From the NCBI RefSeq assembly GCF_001039355.2, contig NW_019774580.1, positions 379,219-443,218 of the forward strand: a DNA stretch of 64,000 bases, read 5' to 3'. The position numbers and the translations under genes were made by a program. The notes under the pieces are model-generated. The model was given only the letters and a program-made list of their open reading frames with translations. It ran no database searches and was not told the origin of the DNA. Position 1 is the stretch's first letter, and every line of letters starts with the position of its first letter. The stretch comes from Lingula anatina (Eukaryota; Brachiopoda; Lingulata; Lingulida; Lingulidae). Positions 35,367 to 47,867 of this stretch are shown piece by piece.

Positions 35367-38300
35367 TATGATTAGTTTTATTGCATAATGCTATATAGCT
35401 ATGCAGATAATTAAGTGATGCTGGTAAAACCCTTTTTAACTTAGGAAGTGTTCACAGTCAGTTTCAACCATAACTTGTTAATGGTTTCTGATAAGTTCAG
35501 TGGTTTGTTATGTAACACATTGAGAACAATGCAGCATTTAAGATATTTTATCAGACCTGTAGTTGCATAGTAAGCAGAAAAATGTAGGAGAAAAGCCTAG
35601 TTAGCGGTTAACGATGCAGCAGTTTGGTTACACTCAGTAACACATTTTGCAGTGTGTACTGTGAGGAAAAGTTAACCCAGTGAAGGGAACCTTTATTAAT
35701 ATCTGGCCTTATATTTGGTATGTATAATTCCAGAAGAGTATTCACCTGAAACTTGAGAACTGTTGTATGTAAAAAGTCAAGATGCCCTGCCTTAAAATAG
35801 AATAGAAATAAGTAAATGAAAAAATATTTCTATTTATCATCTTGTTCTTGGTCATGTTGTGAATTTATTTTGAGAATTTACATGGAAGATAATGATTAGA
35901 CATGTTGAGCATTTTTTATTTTATTTTATTTTATTTTTTTTTGTTTCCATTAATCCTTAGAAATGAATTTACAGACTTAAAAAAATGAAGTGAGCATTTA
36001 TTCTGGTTAGTTTTTCTCTTTAGCTTATCACAGATTATTCATCCATTTTCTCATTATTGGAATAAAATTAATGAACTACAGATTGGCTTAATGAGGCCAG
36101 TCAGCCAGCACCAGGTGTTTGATTACCAGGAAAGTTTTCAAGAAGGCATTCTGGTGTTCTATTCACATAGTAAAATTGCATTCACACTAGACTAGGATAG
36201 CCTGCAACTATGAAGACCCTTATGGATCTTGGGAACGGTTACTATAATCTTTGGAAACATAGCACTATGCTTCAGTTTCTTTTTTTTTTTCAAATTCACT
36301 AGAAATAGCTGGTTGTATAGCTGTGCATGTGCATGCACCTGTTATCTTACAACCTGGACTGCTTATGTGTTTAGATCGAAACAGGTTTGAACGTCTTAGC
36401 TTAATGTGAACAAATCCAAAACCACTAGATTGATAGAACTGGGAAACCAGTCATCTGCAGACTGATGGGGCTGGTGGAGCCATATATAGAGGTGTTGGTA
36501 GGAGCAAGGAGCATCAGCTTACATACTGTGTGTATGATGAGTTGGGTGCTTCCCTAGCTATCTTGTAGAGATTGCAGGGATGATAATGCTATTGCTTTCA
36601 AGTTATAACAGCTCTTTTATACAGCATTAAGGTTCTTTTTATGATACTGTAATGCCAAGGAAAGTGGATGAGCATGTATAAAACGACTTCAAGGGTAGTA
36701 CTGGGATTACTCACTTAATAATTGTGCCCTGAGATAGCATAGCTAGGTGCCTCTCGGAATAGGAAAGAAGCTCATTTGGGCTTCAGGGAATGAGCTGTAT
36801 CTGCTAAAATAATACTCTAAATGTTTATTAGTTTATTAAATGAAAAAGAAACCATTTGTAGTCTTTATTAGATGAAACCCTCATCTTGACACCGTGAAAG
36901 GCCATTTAGTACATGAAATCGAGTAAAGCAAAACACATCAAATAGGTTTATCTAAGCAAACAATATACCATCTAGTGCACATCTACTGATATCTACCCCT
37001 TAAGTTTTTACAAGCTTCCTGTAAAATAATATTTGTGAGATTTAGTGAGCCCCCCTTTTTTCTGATCATTGTATCTATTATCATCAGTACACTTTTGAAT
37101 TTTATTAGTTACAAAATCTGTTAGTTGAGGAAAATATTACGATGTATCCTATGTTGTGACTAAGGTATTCAGTTTCTCCTCTGTTATAATTGTAATTGAA
37201 TAGCAATCTTTCATCTTATTGTTCACAGATGAAATAATAAACTGTCTTGTTTTGTAACCATTTGTTCATGCAGGAGTTATTACTTCAACACAATGTATAA
37301 ATAAATACATAGGTAATAAAGGTTCTAGGGTTCCAGAAAATGAGGAAAAGAAATATGGGTGAGGGAGAAGTTCAAACTGCTGCACTATATATACAACCAC
37401 ATTAAAAAAAAATTAAGTTGGCTCCCCTTCCTTCCACACATCAAGACACTTTTTGTTAGTACATGTATTTAGAGATATATGCCCAATCCTTGACTCTACA
37501 TTATCAGTCAATTCAGTCTTCCTTTTATTATTTCTCACAGGTTTTGGTGCTATTCTTGTCTTGTTGAGGAACTAAACTGGGGTTTGTTACCATCAGCTAA
37601 CATACCTAACTCCTCCACTTCAAAGGAAATGCATATTCTTATCTAAATTCAAGGTACAAGTAAGACTTTGGTTACGTAAATTCATGTATAGTGCCCCAAC
37701 AGTGTTTATAAGTTTTTATATAGGATGTTTTACTTGATAAGATTTTATATATGAGAAAATTAGATAACTTTGGGTTGGATTTGTTACAGGATATCAGGTT
37801 GAATGGAGATATTTCAAAGTTTGCTGCTGAAAAAGTATGTCCATCAACTATATTAGCAATACATCACATATAGATTATTGAAATGATAACAGATTTTTGC
37901 GAAGAAAAATTGCTGTCATGTGCTGCTTGTAAACCTGTCTTTTAACCCACTGCACTAATAGCAAGCTCACTGGAAAGAAACAGTAAACTTAACTGTAAAT
38001 TCATGATAGATGGAGAGTGAATACAGTTGCAGATAGTAATTACTGTGAAATGGTTAACTTTATGAGGGTACACGGACAGTAGCACCATTGTAACTGTGAT
38101 GTATGAGGATGTCTGGAAAGACATGAACGTAGGGAGTGACTGATGAGGAAGGTGTTATACATTTAGATAATCTGGATTTTGAGGAATTAGTCTGTCCGTT
38201 TGGAAAATAAATGCCCATGCTTCATGTACTCATGTGTGAAATTATCTGGATAAAAGACTAACTGTACACAGTGTGCAATATGTCTACTGGAACCTTACAG

Positions 38301-38955
38301 CTTTTATAGTGCAAAATGCTTCTACATTGCATGAGTTTTCTGTGATAGGAAACATTTAATTTGAGTAATGAAATGATGATTTGTGACTTTTTTTCTAAAT
38401 TAATGAATAAATGGTTTATCATGCTAATGTCAGTGTTACAAGAAGATTTCATTGTAAACTGGTACTGTATATGAATAAGGACTTAATTATGTATTATACT
38501 CGTTTCTATATTTTAAGGTGCTATTTTCCTTGGTTTCTTCCAATTCATCAAATTTCATAATAAACTTATCAGATCAATTTGATTTACCTTAAACTAATCA
38601 TTAGGTATATATTCTGTAATGTAACATGACATAGCAAATTATTTATGGCAGGGTAGTCAATTTGTAGAAATGTCATGGGATGAAAAATATTAGTGCTTAC
38701 ACATGACACATGTTCAGTTCTTCCCTGATGTATGAAAAATATGATGCATGTACATGAGCAATGATTTTTTTTCAATTATGCACCTTCGTTGCATGCTTAT
38801 GCACAATAACACACAGGAACAAACATGTACACTGAAATATGTACAATATTTGTTGGTTATCAAGGGGTGGTTTATTTTGAACATTGTTACTGCATTTAGT
38901 AGAGAGGACAGATATATGGTATACCACTTCATCATAGGATGCCTGTCACAAATGT

Positions 38956-39030
38956 AATCTAGGCTTTAGTTAGCTCATTGGACTAACACCTGCTGATATT
39001 TAATGGTAACAGTTGATTTCCCTTCTCTAC
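38956..39030 (+). other. weak tRNA-like (SINE-type) sequence
   Basis: TTAGTTAGCTCATTGGACTAAC resembles a Pol III A box. A matching B box is poor (GTTGATTTCCC). It could be a worn SINE head. Confidence 0.2.
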
Positions 39031-39441
39031 TCACCTGCTCACTTATAAAAGGCTTTTAAGTTGATGATTTAGTTTGAAGTACTGTTGGTATTCAAGTCCT
39101 TGGGCTACTCATTTAAACAGTATTGGATGTCAGTGATGGACCAAGGATTTACCATTATTTTTCCAAGGGCTGGGTGGGTGGGTGGGTGGATTGGGATTGG
39201 GGCAGATTATTTATTATTCATTGGGAATTGATTTAACAATTTTATTTTGTGCCATGTAATTAAGGTACAACATATCTAAAACTTGACAAAGTCATGATCT
39301 GTAATCTGGTTTTAAGTTATAACACCCTGTTCACACCAGACCCGTGACCACTTGTGGAATAAATTTAGGTCTACTGCCAGCCCCTCATGCCATCTGTAAC
39401 AAGGAATTATCCTGGTGTTGCAGCATGTAGCTTATCTCTTA

Positions 39442-39697
39442 GACCCCATTCCCATGCCTAGATCAATCTAGCAGGATCCACCCATCTCCAAGGGGTTTCT
39501 TGCTAAATTACATTCAGCTTAAGCTGCTCTGATGTCTGACATGCCTATTGAAGCTGTTTGGGGGTAATTAACTATCGTTTAGCAGCTTCAGTAGGTGTAC
39601 CAGTCACTTAAGCCACTTAAAGTGATAGTTATTTAGCGAGAATCCCCTTGGGGATGGGTCGATCCTGCTAGATCAATCTAGGTATGGGAATGGGCTC
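39442..39697. mobile_element. inverted-repeat MITE, TTA target duplication
   Basis: Best-preserved arms in the window: GACCCCATTCCCATGCCTAG plus ATCAATCTAGCAGGATC at the left, mirrored at the right by GATCCTGCTAGATCAATCTAGG and ATGGGAATGGGCTC. TTA flanks both ends. The centre also folds (AAGCTGCTCTGATGTCTGACATGC against CAGTCACTTAAGCCACTT only partly). Confidence 0.75.
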
Positions 39698-42369
39698 TTA
39701 CAGTCTATCAAGTCATCGGTATCTTGATCCAAATCTTCAACGATTACCTGATTTGGTTTGCCACTGAATGGAACATTGCCTTTTGGTTTCCCAGTTTATG
39801 GAACTTGTCTCCAACACTATAAGTCTTTTGATTTTATGGGTTTGGTGTAAATGCAAACAGGCAACCAAAGCAGAAAATGTCAAAGACTCATGCTATGATA
39901 ATTACTGATATTTCTTGGTTGTGGAATGGTTGATACCTGGTGTAAATGTGAGCTTTGATTTTAATTATTGAGTCGGTCTCATGGACTGGTTTGTGAGGAC
40001 TGGTGAATTTCACTTATAATAATGAAAATGGAATTTCTGTTCTCAAAAGTGGATTTCTAATTTTCTTAAAAGTTAAAAAAAAGTTTAAAATAGGACATAT
40101 ATGTTGGAGATTAATAAAAATTGTTTAATATCATGGGAAATCATTATTTTTTTTGCTAACCTTTTAATTATTAAACATTCTAATGCCTTTATATTTCTTT
40201 AAGAGAATTTGCCAGCAAAGAGCACTCATATTATGGCTAAGCATCATAGCCATTTTTTACTGAACATCCCTTTAAGTATCAGCACTCCTGGTACTTAAGT
40301 TTTTTGTTTGAAGATGAAAACCAAGACTAATTGGAAGTCATACTTGCTGGGACCCTGGTATGTGGGCAGCTGGCATGATACAGCATCTACATGGAAATAA
40401 CTACTTTAGTGTGGAAGGTTGTAGTTGATTGCCTGTAAAACATTTTGTCCTTTTTTTACTTATGATGCAGTTAGACTCTGGTAGAGATTCCTGAGCTTGA
40501 GTGAGAATAAAATAGTCAACATGAGACTGGCAAGGGCAAACCCCCCAAAAACAATTTTTGGAGAGAGGGATTGCAAATCTTATACAGAAATTAAGAGAAA
40601 ACAACTGGAAACATGTGGATAGATATATTCTCTCTCCACAGCAATTGCTAGTCTGAAATTATTTCTAACCCCATATTCTGTCAAATCCCAAAAAATCTGA
40701 CTTGATTTTATGCTAAGTTGTCAATCTCTGCTGATTACCATTAGAATTTGATCTAAGGACTTACCAGTTTTAACTCCCAAAGATGAATATATGACATCCT
40801 TCTAGGTTCTTTCTGAAACAGCCTAGTTCATATTAGGAGACTTATGATGTGAAAAAGAGGCTATTCCTGATTCTATGCAGTATGTATATGGCAAATTTCA
40901 TGAGGGTGAATGTTTTACTAAATGATTGTTGAGTCATTTAAAACTAAATTATTTGATTAACAATTAATAAACGTTGAATCAACGTGCAGTGATTTTTGAG
41001 TTGAAGAAAATTGTTCTTTTTTACAACCGAAGGAAACTTTATTTTGGCAGGAAAATTTTGGATAGGATATCTTTAATTTGTGATAAAAATATGTTTAGGT
41101 TGGGAGGTAGCCCCTCTACCATTTGGTACTCAGAGCCATCAAAGACTGTCTCTCATTTAGATTACTAGCAGTCTTGACATGAAAACCACCATTGCTTTTT
41201 ACTTACATTGATAAAAATGAATGAAATAATAATTAAATCAATAGAGATTGATACGGACATGGATACAATGATTTTTATGAAATTATGAAATAGTTTTGGG
41301 ATGGAGGGAAAACTACTTTGACTGCATACAAACTAAAATATGATGGTCTTAGTTTTAGATATTTTTAGAAGTAGTGCCTTCAGAATAAATAATGAAAAAA
41401 TAATATTGTTGAGCATTGGATGTGTGCATTTCAGCAGATTTGAGGTTATTTTCTTATGTTTTTTTATGGTAAGAAGCTGGATGTGTACCTTTCCCACAGT
41501 TAAAATGCAGAAGTTGTAAACTTTAACCCAGACACTGTTATAACTGCCTCACCTGGGAAGTTTTGCCTATGAAATGGGAAGGGTTGCTGTCTAGCTTACC
41601 ACTTCAGTAGTTGGTATCACGTAACATAACTTTTGCAGGAAGCCAATCCTTGTTGCAAGGAACAATTTAGGCAAAGGAAAAGTAATGCTCAAAATAAGTT
41701 TTTGGTTGGTGTATCATTCAATAAGTTTTTTTTTACTTTTATGTAAAAAGGGTTAATTAAAAACAAACTAAACATGAAAAATAGTTTATACAATGTTACT
41801 TTTGATGTAAAAGAATTAGAGAGAACTTGCTTACATTAATGTGTTTAGTGCATCCCATCCCTCAAAAAAGGACCTTTAAATTGGACTAAGGTAAAAGACA
41901 TGATATTTTCAAAACTATTATTTTAATGAGCTAAAATATAAATTAAGAGTGTCACAGAATAAAAATTTCATTTTAAAAATTAATTTTTAAAAACATTTAC
42001 TTCATCCTGATAAGAACTTTTATATAAAAGTATCATTTCACTGATGTGACATTACACAGACAAAACTTTCTTTTATGCAATATTCTTATTGTTATTCTTA
42101 ATATACAGTTAATAAATGCAGGTGTATTCAGGCACTTAGGTGTCTTATTTCAGTCCAGCCCACATTTAAGATTCTTTTTTAAACAACGTTGTACAGTTAT
42201 GAAATATTTTATCAAATTGCTGTTAAAATATTTAACTTTTCAAAGGTTCTGCTTCAACTAAAAAAATAATTAATGAACTTGTTAAGAATTATTGAAAATT
42301 TCTCAAAATAGTCAAGGACTATCTTCAGAACAGCTGGAGTAACACTAAAAGTAAAGGAAATAACATAGG

Positions 42370-42510
42370 AGGGGAAACTAAGTATTTTTGCCAGGTGGTC
42401 TAAGCAGCATGCATATTGCTTACCTGGTGGTGCGTGCACACGGAGGCAGCCACTGAATAGTATACCCATTGGTAGTGCCTGGTTTGAAATCCAGCCAGCC
42501 CGCCAGCCTG
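42370..42510 (+). mobile_element. possible tRNA-derived SINE head
   Basis: GGTGGTCTAAGCAG followed about 90 bases on by GCCTGGTTTGAAATCCAGCC, which resembles A and B boxes of a tRNA-derived SINE. No target duplication or second copy was found in the window. Confidence 0.3.
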
Positions 42511-42726
42511 CCAACCTGCATTGCCTAATGATGATACCAAACTAATCTTAGAACCAGTGGCCGCTGTTGTACAGAATTGACTGGCTTACACATACACATT
42601 GGCTGGCCAGGGAAGGTTATTGGGTAGGCCGTGTTGGTGCAACTGGCAGGAGCTTTGTAATTCTTCCTTTTCGAATTAGGTTTAATACACAACACAGGAA
42701 CAGTTAAGATTTTTACCAGTTAGTAG

Positions 42727-42938
42727 TCCATCATGGACTGGAGGTCTATGTTAAAGCCCACAGGGCCAAAAGCACCAAAAGCTGCAGAGGAAAAGTCTGG
42801 TTATAAACTTAAGCCTATTCCTCCAAAAGGCCCAAAAGAAGAGGAGGAAAAGACTGGTTATAAACTAAAGCCTATACCACCCAAAGGGCCAAAAGAGGGG
42901 GAGGAAAAGTCCGGGATTAATCTCAAGCCTGTACCGAA
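42727..42938 (+). CDS. twitchin-like Lys/Pro-rich exon with DxRxxL motif (possible alternative first exon)
   Basis: From ATG at 42733 it reads MDWRSMLKPTGPKAPK, then three repeats of about 20 residues built on GYKLKPIPPKGPKEEEEK (the last is GINLKPVPK). It leaves in phase 2 at CCGAA|GTAAGT, which fits the exon at 52860. DWRSML resembles the DFRxxL actin-binding motif of smooth-muscle MLCK and LDFRAML of UNC-22. Two in-frame TAGs (42721 and 42724) lie directly upstream, so the exon either starts at an acceptor ending 42726 in phase 0, which no identified upstream exon supplies, or begins with the ATG as an alternative first exon. The bounds of its 5' end are uncertain. Confidence 0.65.
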
Positions 42939-45900
42939 GTAAGTCAAACATTAAAAAAAGTTAATTAGAGTAAGATCAAGGGATTACATTTAGTACTGCT
43001 TTTGGGGTGTGGCATTTAAAAAGAAATTTGAAGTTTAGAGATTGTTACAAATTATCTTTATTTTCTATAGGTTAATTGTCCAGTTATATTAAAAAAATAT
43101 GGAAATAGGGAAAAAAATTAAAAGCTTCTTTGTAGAAAGTGAAAAATTGAAGAAAAAGGCTAACATTTTATATGTTCAGCTTTAAGACCAAAAGACAATA
43201 TTAATCTTATCCCTAGTTCTTAACAAAAAGAGAAAAAAGGGAATTCTTAAAAATTTGTTTAAGTGCATTACCAGAAGTTTACATAGAGATATCATTTAAG
43301 TCATTAGGTTTCTACAACTGATATGTTTGGTGAGTCCATGCAGAAAAGGAATTCACAGAAATGTTCAGGGTGCTAAGAAAAACAAACACATTAAAGTTAA
43401 CTAGGCAGCATCTGAAAATGAAAGAACATGTTTGAAAGAATTGAGTACATGAATCTCAGTGTCAGCTAGAATAGTTCAATACTACACATTTTCTGCATCA
43501 AGTTAGACCAAGTCAAAAATGTTTAATAGAAAATGGAAGTAAAATTGAAATAGAAGATTGTTTAGGCATGTATTTAACTGCTGTTCTTAATTGATGCAGT
43601 GCAGCAGACAGCCTCTCCTTATAATTACTTGATAAAACCACCTTTATGGTGTTCTACTCAAGTTGACTCCCTTATTTGTGATATGCTAAAATGCTTTTTG
43701 TATAGCTTTTTTAAATGCTACTTCTTAAACTTTGCTCATGAAATAATTCAGTGCTTATTTCATGCATTCAAAACAAACTTTACGCCAACGTAGCTTGAAA
43801 TTAACCTGGAGGCTCTGCAGCTTGTTGTCCAGGCTCTAATCAGTTCAACATGACCACACTGTATGGATATTAAATCAGTCCTAGATATATCCAAAATTTA
43901 TCCTCATGAATCCTAATGTGAACATTGGGTGTAGCACCTTGAGAGGTGGTGCTCCTAGTAAGGGCTGGTTGCCTTTACAGCTGAGGTTCAGGGTGTTATG
44001 TCAACATACACAAGGTGTTTCACAGCCAAAGTCAAGGAGGCAGATGCTTGGAAGTGGGAGGAATGTTATGCTGAATTCAGTGTTTATTTGGTGCTATTAT
44101 ATAAGACTATACTAGAGAACAGTGTTTGATTCGGCATGGATTCACTTTGTGTTAAGACAGCAACAAATAAAGTTGAGTCCATTCTTTCATGCATAAATAA
44201 TTTGAATAAAATTGTTAAAATGGTTTTATTTTTTATCTGCTAAAAGATGCATTCCGCCAGGTTTTGGTCTGATGCATATATCCAGTATATCGGACTTTCC
44301 TTCCAAGCAGCTATTAGCCAAGTTGTTTTGCGTAGCACTTCTTTACATCAGTTTGCCATGTATATCAGTTTGGCAACTGTTTACGAGATATCTGTGTACA
44401 GCATACAATCTCTATAACCATAAAAGTGGGAAACACTGGGAATATTAGCAGTTATGCAGCACTACATTTTTTATGGACAAACACTATGTGTCTGGACATT
44501 TATTTGGAAATAGAAACCATATTCTGAATTTGTTGGTCAATTTTTTCATCGTTAACCTTATCAGTATTGGGCCATGTTGAAATGTTGAATGGTTTTGCAG
44601 GCACTGTGCTGAAGTCTTGTCCTGCTGAGTGGGTAGACAGGTGGACTCGAAAATCTAATCTGGAAATACCTGGTAGTTGGGTAGGGATATCCCACTGAGT
44701 ACCTTTATGAAAGAGTTACTGTGCTTGGAGTTCATGATGTGTGTAACTTGTGACCAAAATGAATCCAGGCTATTTTTGAAAATGGAATGCATTATGGCAA
44801 CACTTGCTTGTTTTTGATCAGTAAATGTCTGCATATCAAATTTGATTTTGAAGTTGAAATTTACAGAAGAAATATTTCATCCCAACATATTTATCATTTT
44901 TCAATCATGTCAGGAGTATGAAATATTAGATAAAAATTAGAAATATTAGATAAAAATGTAATATTGGTTAGTTAAGAAAGGTGCCATGTGCCTCATCCAA
45001 CTGCTTTCTGGACAGAAAGTTTCCAAACCTCAAAAATGTTGATGGGTAGTACCATTTATTAAGTCTGATATCATGGAACTGTTTATTTTATGAGTAATTG
45101 AAAAACACAGGAGACCATTAAAAGAATAGATATGCCAAATTCCAGCCTCTTTCTGAACATCCAACAGCGCCACAGACTATTTGGATATCCAGCACAGAAT
45201 AATTTAGTACCTAGTAATACTTGTAATACTCCTTAGAACTGTTCCATGAACTTTTCTTATGTGTTTTACTTTTTGTTGTAGCCTTCACTTCACATATCAT
45301 TAGAAACTTGGGTCTAACTGCTATTACCTAAAACTCACAAATACAGTTTGGCATATATAAGAAAAAAATGAATACAGTATGTCAGCTGAACTGCACTTTT
45401 ACCTTACATGTATATTATGTCTGCTAATGGTCTTCTCTCTCACTGGCTTGTTTTTAGTAGACTTTATTAGTTCATTGGTATTAGAAAATTTGATGTAATG
45501 GGTAGAAAAACCTTCTTTCTGTCTATGTTACGTAAACAAATCTACCTGGAATTTGGATATGTAGCTGTAGTTAAGGGATCCATATGTTTTCCACTTGTGG
45601 AACCATGAACTGGTGATCTTGTGCCATTATCATAATGCCAGACAGATTGAAAGCAATGCACATGGTTGCCTTACGAGCATTTCTTAGTGCATTTAGTGTG
45701 TGGGTTTGTGAAATATGTGCAAATATACTTGGGGAAAATGATAATATGTCTGGCTGTGATGGAAAATACTNCATCACCTGCGTCTGTCGTCGTCGCCGAC
45801 GCCGTCGCCGGCGCCGTGCACTTTCATTGTAAACACGATAAGTGGAAGGCAGTTTGGCTGTATATTTACAGAGCTGATGAATATTCACAAAATGCAGGTC

Positions 45901-46510
45901 TAGTTCGAAAATCAGCATGATCAGGCCATTATTGTAGAAGTTATGCTGTTTTTTCACTTTTCAGTATATATGCAACACTGTAAACACATTTCAAGGAAAA
46001 CCAATAGGCCTGTTGTCATAAAACTCACAGGAGTTATTGATCTTACTAAAATGCAGGTCAAGTTCGAAAATCGGCATGATCGGGCCACTATTTTAGTAGT
46101 TATGCTTTTTTTTTCACTTTTCAGCATATTTAAAATTTGATGTTGAATTTGCAGTTTAACATAATGTATTTTTGCATCAGAATTCACAGTAGCCTATTTT
46201 ATGCATAGTTATTTCCTGTTTTTTGTCTGTACATTTGACAGCTTTGCTGCCTTGTTTCTTTAATCAGCCGACAGAGAGTAATTTTGATTATGTTTAAATA
46301 TAATTCTTATTTATTTGAAAATGTTTAAAATGTTATATTATTTGTTCAAAATTATAACTTGGAAATATTTTTCAAATACAAATGACAGTTTTCTGAAAAA
46401 GATCTGTTAAAATAGATATACAAAGGCATTAAAAGCCAATTCATTAATGAGTCAAATTTATTTCTACATTTATTAGCCTTTACTCATGACCCTGGATAAC
46501 TTCTTTCTAG
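42939..46510. other. intron, no exon recognised
   Basis: AT-rich, with no exon-like frame. From 45772, after an N, the sequence changes character (CG-rich CGTCGTCGCCGACGCCG run) and contains a local duplication: TTCGAAAATCAGCATGATCAGG near 45907 recurs as TTCGAAAATCGGCATGATCGGG near 46064. Confidence 0.5.
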
Positions 46511-46660
46511 GGCAGAATGATTGTTCTTGACTTGAATGCAGAGCGCCAGCCTTTGTATGAACAGTTAGACTCATTTGCAGGGCAGCCATTTATTTGGTGT
46601 ATGCTCCATAACTTTGGTGGTGTTTTAGGGCTTCAGGGGCAGATAGAGTCTGTCAACAAG
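46511..46660 (+). CDS. alpha-N-acetylglucosaminidase (NAGLU), single internal exon
   Basis: Between the acceptor TTCTTTCTAG and the donor AACAAG|GTAGAC, 150 nt encode [37 protein letters not shown] and [13 protein letters not shown]. This matches the highly conserved block of lysosomal NAGLU ([14 protein letters not shown]), the enzyme that removes terminal GlcNAc from heparan sulfate. No other NAGLU exon is recognisable in the window. It sits on a contig bounded by N's at 45771 and 47866, inside the twitchin-like gene and on the same strand. It is either a misplaced contig or a stray exon copy. Confidence 0.8.
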
Positions 46661-46739
46661 GTAGACTGTACCACTAATAAAACTCTTCAGCCATACATTG
46701 AGGCATGAATGGTATTTCTTAATGTCATAAGTATTATTG

Positions 46740-46870
46740 TACCACCAGCGTAGGCGCTGGCGGTACCCATGGTTTTAGTCCCGACCCGTATGTTCCGCCG
46801 GCTCCTGCGGCTCCGCCGGCTCCTGCAGCTCCGCCGGCTCCACCGGCTCCTGCGGCTCCGCCGCCAAGTC
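46740..46870. repeat. GC-rich minisatellite
   Basis: CCAGCG and CGCTGG form a small hairpin at 46743. From about 46794 there are roughly four copies of an 18-base unit like CCGCCGGCTCCTGCGGCT. In one frame it would read as Pro/Ala repeats (PPAPAA) preceded by GAGGTHGFSPDPYVPP and ended by a stop, but no splice context supports coding. Confidence 0.6.
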
Positions 46871-47865
46871 ACCGTTACCGCTTCTCCTCCTAGACGGTAA
46901 GGGCCCCTGTACCCATCTCTTGGATTTAGGTCACCTATAATCTCAACTCGTTCCAAGTAAAATTTGGGCTTTGTCGGTATTGGGGTCTAGGTGTGGCACT
47001 CATCGCAATGCACCCTTGTCTAAAAATGGCAAAATTAAATGCTAATTATCTACCCTACGGAAGGAGTTATGGGAAAAATTTCTACAGACAGCTTTCCAAA
47101 AGTCATATGTGTAGATTTCAAATATGCCCTTGGATTTGACCTTTGACCTTTATTACAAGGTCAAACGGGCCAAAATTTTCAAAAAAATGAAATTTTTTAT
47201 GAAAAAAATTTTTTTTGCCCTGTTATTCAGACACCACACAGACTTAACCAATAATATTATTGGAAAGTGTTACCCTTTGGGTCATCTTTCATCTCCGTGA
47301 GTTTGGGGTCAATCGGTGCATTTTCACGGGAGTAGCGGCCATAAAGTACCGAAACTGAAAACTGTCTCTAATTCAGGAACCATTAATGCTAGAGACCCAT
47401 TCTTTTTTGCATTTTGTAGAGCATGTAAAGGCCAACACTGGGAGTGGTCTCCGTTTTTTTGTATTCCATACGGTTTTCAAGTTACGCTGTATCAAAAAGT
47501 ACATATTGGTGGTGAAAGCAAAATGTGCAGTACGGTAATGGATAATAAATTTTGAACTCTGGAAAAATAATACATAAGGCTTGGCAAAGCAGACAACTTG
47601 TGGTCAAAAATGACATTATTTCATCAAATTTGAACTTCTGGAACTTCATAGCACCTCCGATTTTAAGAATTTTGACCAAAATGATGTTTTCTTTATTTTA
47701 ATTAATCTTTTCTGTAGGAAATTTATGGCACATTATGGTTACTCCAAAATTATAACATTTAGTCCCTTATATCTCCCAAAACTGGCAGAGATAGGCCCAT
47801 AGTTACTATTGAACTTGAATAGGAAGTCATATAGTGGCAATCTTACTGTGACCTTGAAATTGACT
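46871..47865. other. no gene recognised
   Basis: Contains the palindromic TGACCTTTGACCTTTATTACAAGGTCA near 47138. The rest is unclassified sequence ending at the N at 47866. Confidence 0.4.
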
Positions 47866-47867
47866 NG

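Larger units (their letters stand above)
31377..42719. other. long twitchin-like intron
   Basis: About 11 kb with no exon recognised. Contains inverted-repeat elements at 32035, 35152 and 39442, TA/TG repeats at 33249-33298, (TTTTA)n near 35915, and (GGGT)n at 39171-39190. Several open frames up to 83 codons show no similarity or splice context. Confidence 0.5.

Noticed and set aside
38956-39030. tRNA gene
   Set aside because: An A-box-like stretch is present but the B box and cloverleaf stems do not form; at best a SINE relic.
45571-45957. Arg-rich minus-strand frame across the N at 45771
   Set aside because: The Arg run is a translation of a CGTCGTCGCC repeat, and the frame crosses a contig join.
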